Positions 6,231 through 6,380 of a DNA stretch of 6,380 nt are shown one piece after another. The position numbers and the translations under genes were made by a program. The notes under the pieces are model-generated. The model was not told where the DNA came from. It did no database searches and saw only the letters and a list, made by a program, of their open reading frames with translations. This stretch comes from Candidatus Methanophagales archaeon (GTDB lineage Archaea; Halobacteriota; Syntropharchaeia; Alkanophagales; Methanospirareceae), in the NCBI GenBank assembly GCA_030617585.1, contig JAUWVD010000074.1, positions 1-6,380 of the forward strand, in the 5' to 3' direction. The first letter of the stretch is position 1. Every line of letters starts with the position of its first letter.

Positions 6231-6241
6231 CTTATATAAAA
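6231..6241 (-). promoter_or_regulatory. TATA-like box for the TRAM transcript
   Basis: The minus strand reads TTTTATATAAG just after the rps7 stop, close to the archaeal TATA consensus. Initiation about 25 bases downstream would fall near 6210, giving TRAM a leader of about 95 bases that begins around the AGGTGAT site. It implies that TRAM can be transcribed independently of rps7. Confidence 0.5.
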
Positions 6242-6251
6242 AGGATATCTT

Positions 6252-6380
6252 TTACCTCGCCGCTCTTGCTACCCGCTCTTTCTCCTCCTTCTTACCTATC
6301 GAGTGGCACTTAGCATTACGCGAAGCAGCTATTAGCTCATCTGCAAGACACCGCGCCATACTCCTCTTACTCTTGAATGC
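6252..6380 (-). CDS. rps7: Small-subunit ribosomal protein uS7, C-terminal fragment (5' end beyond the window)
   Basis: The last 42 codons of a minus-strand gene enter from the right edge and end in TAA at 6252-6254. The reading is AFKSKRSMARCLADELIAAS, then RNAKCHSIGKKEEKERVARAAR. This is the archaeal uS7 C-terminus: a CLADELIAA helix followed by the KKEE-ERVA tail. uS7 binds the 3' major domain of 16S rRNA and nucleates assembly of the small-subunit head. In many archaea rps7 is followed by the EF-2 gene; here a TRAM gene follows instead. Confidence 0.85.
   Translation of the reverse strand, partial: AFKSKRSMARCLADELIAASRNAKCHSIGKKEEKERVARAAR

Overview
This window looks like the chromosome of a euryarchaeon. 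The protein types that support this are an archaeal HTP-reductase (RIB7/MJ0671-type riboflavin and F420 precursor enzyme), a stand-alone TRAM-domain protein of the kind common in Methanosarcina-like archaea, an archaeal uS7 C-terminus, a Dpo4/DinB Y-family polymerase and a CooC nickel-insertion ATPase. GGTGAT-type ribosome binding sites and TATA-like boxes agree. A methanogen or ANME/Syntrophoarchaeum-like lineage is a reasonable guess, because CooC implies an anaerobe with Ni-CO dehydrogenase, but the sequence does not prove it.

Layout. Positions 2-448 (+) hold the 3' two thirds of an HTP reductase. Positions 466-730 (+) hold a small zinc-ribbon gene broken by one frameshift and one in-frame UGA. 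Next, on the minus strand, lie cooC (3123 to 2323) and, 50 bases downstream, a 503-residue membrane-anchored STAND-type P-loop NTPase with TPR repeats (2272 to 761). A 113-base AT-rich divergent spacer separates cooC from a tight plus-strand DNA-repair cluster: nfo (endonuclease IV), nth (endonuclease III, overlapping nfo by 11 bases) and dinB (translesion polymerase). A hairpin plus T-rich tract then separates dinB from a convergent TRAM-domain gene (6116 to 5904). The TRAM gene has a long leader containing a possible 19-codon ORF. The window ends in the last 42 codons of rps7 on the minus strand.

How the genes work together. The three repair genes form a coherent unit. Nth removes oxidised bases and nicks, Nfo processes abasic sites and blocked 3' ends, and DinB copies past lesions that remain. 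CooC would mature a CO dehydrogenase encoded elsewhere. The STAND/TPR protein has the layout of NLR-like signalling or defence proteins (membrane segment, NTPase switch, repeat sensor) and is the best candidate here for an undescribed system. The TRAM protein is probably an RNA-binding protein acting beside the translation machinery. No tRNA, rRNA, CRISPR array or insertion sequence was seen.
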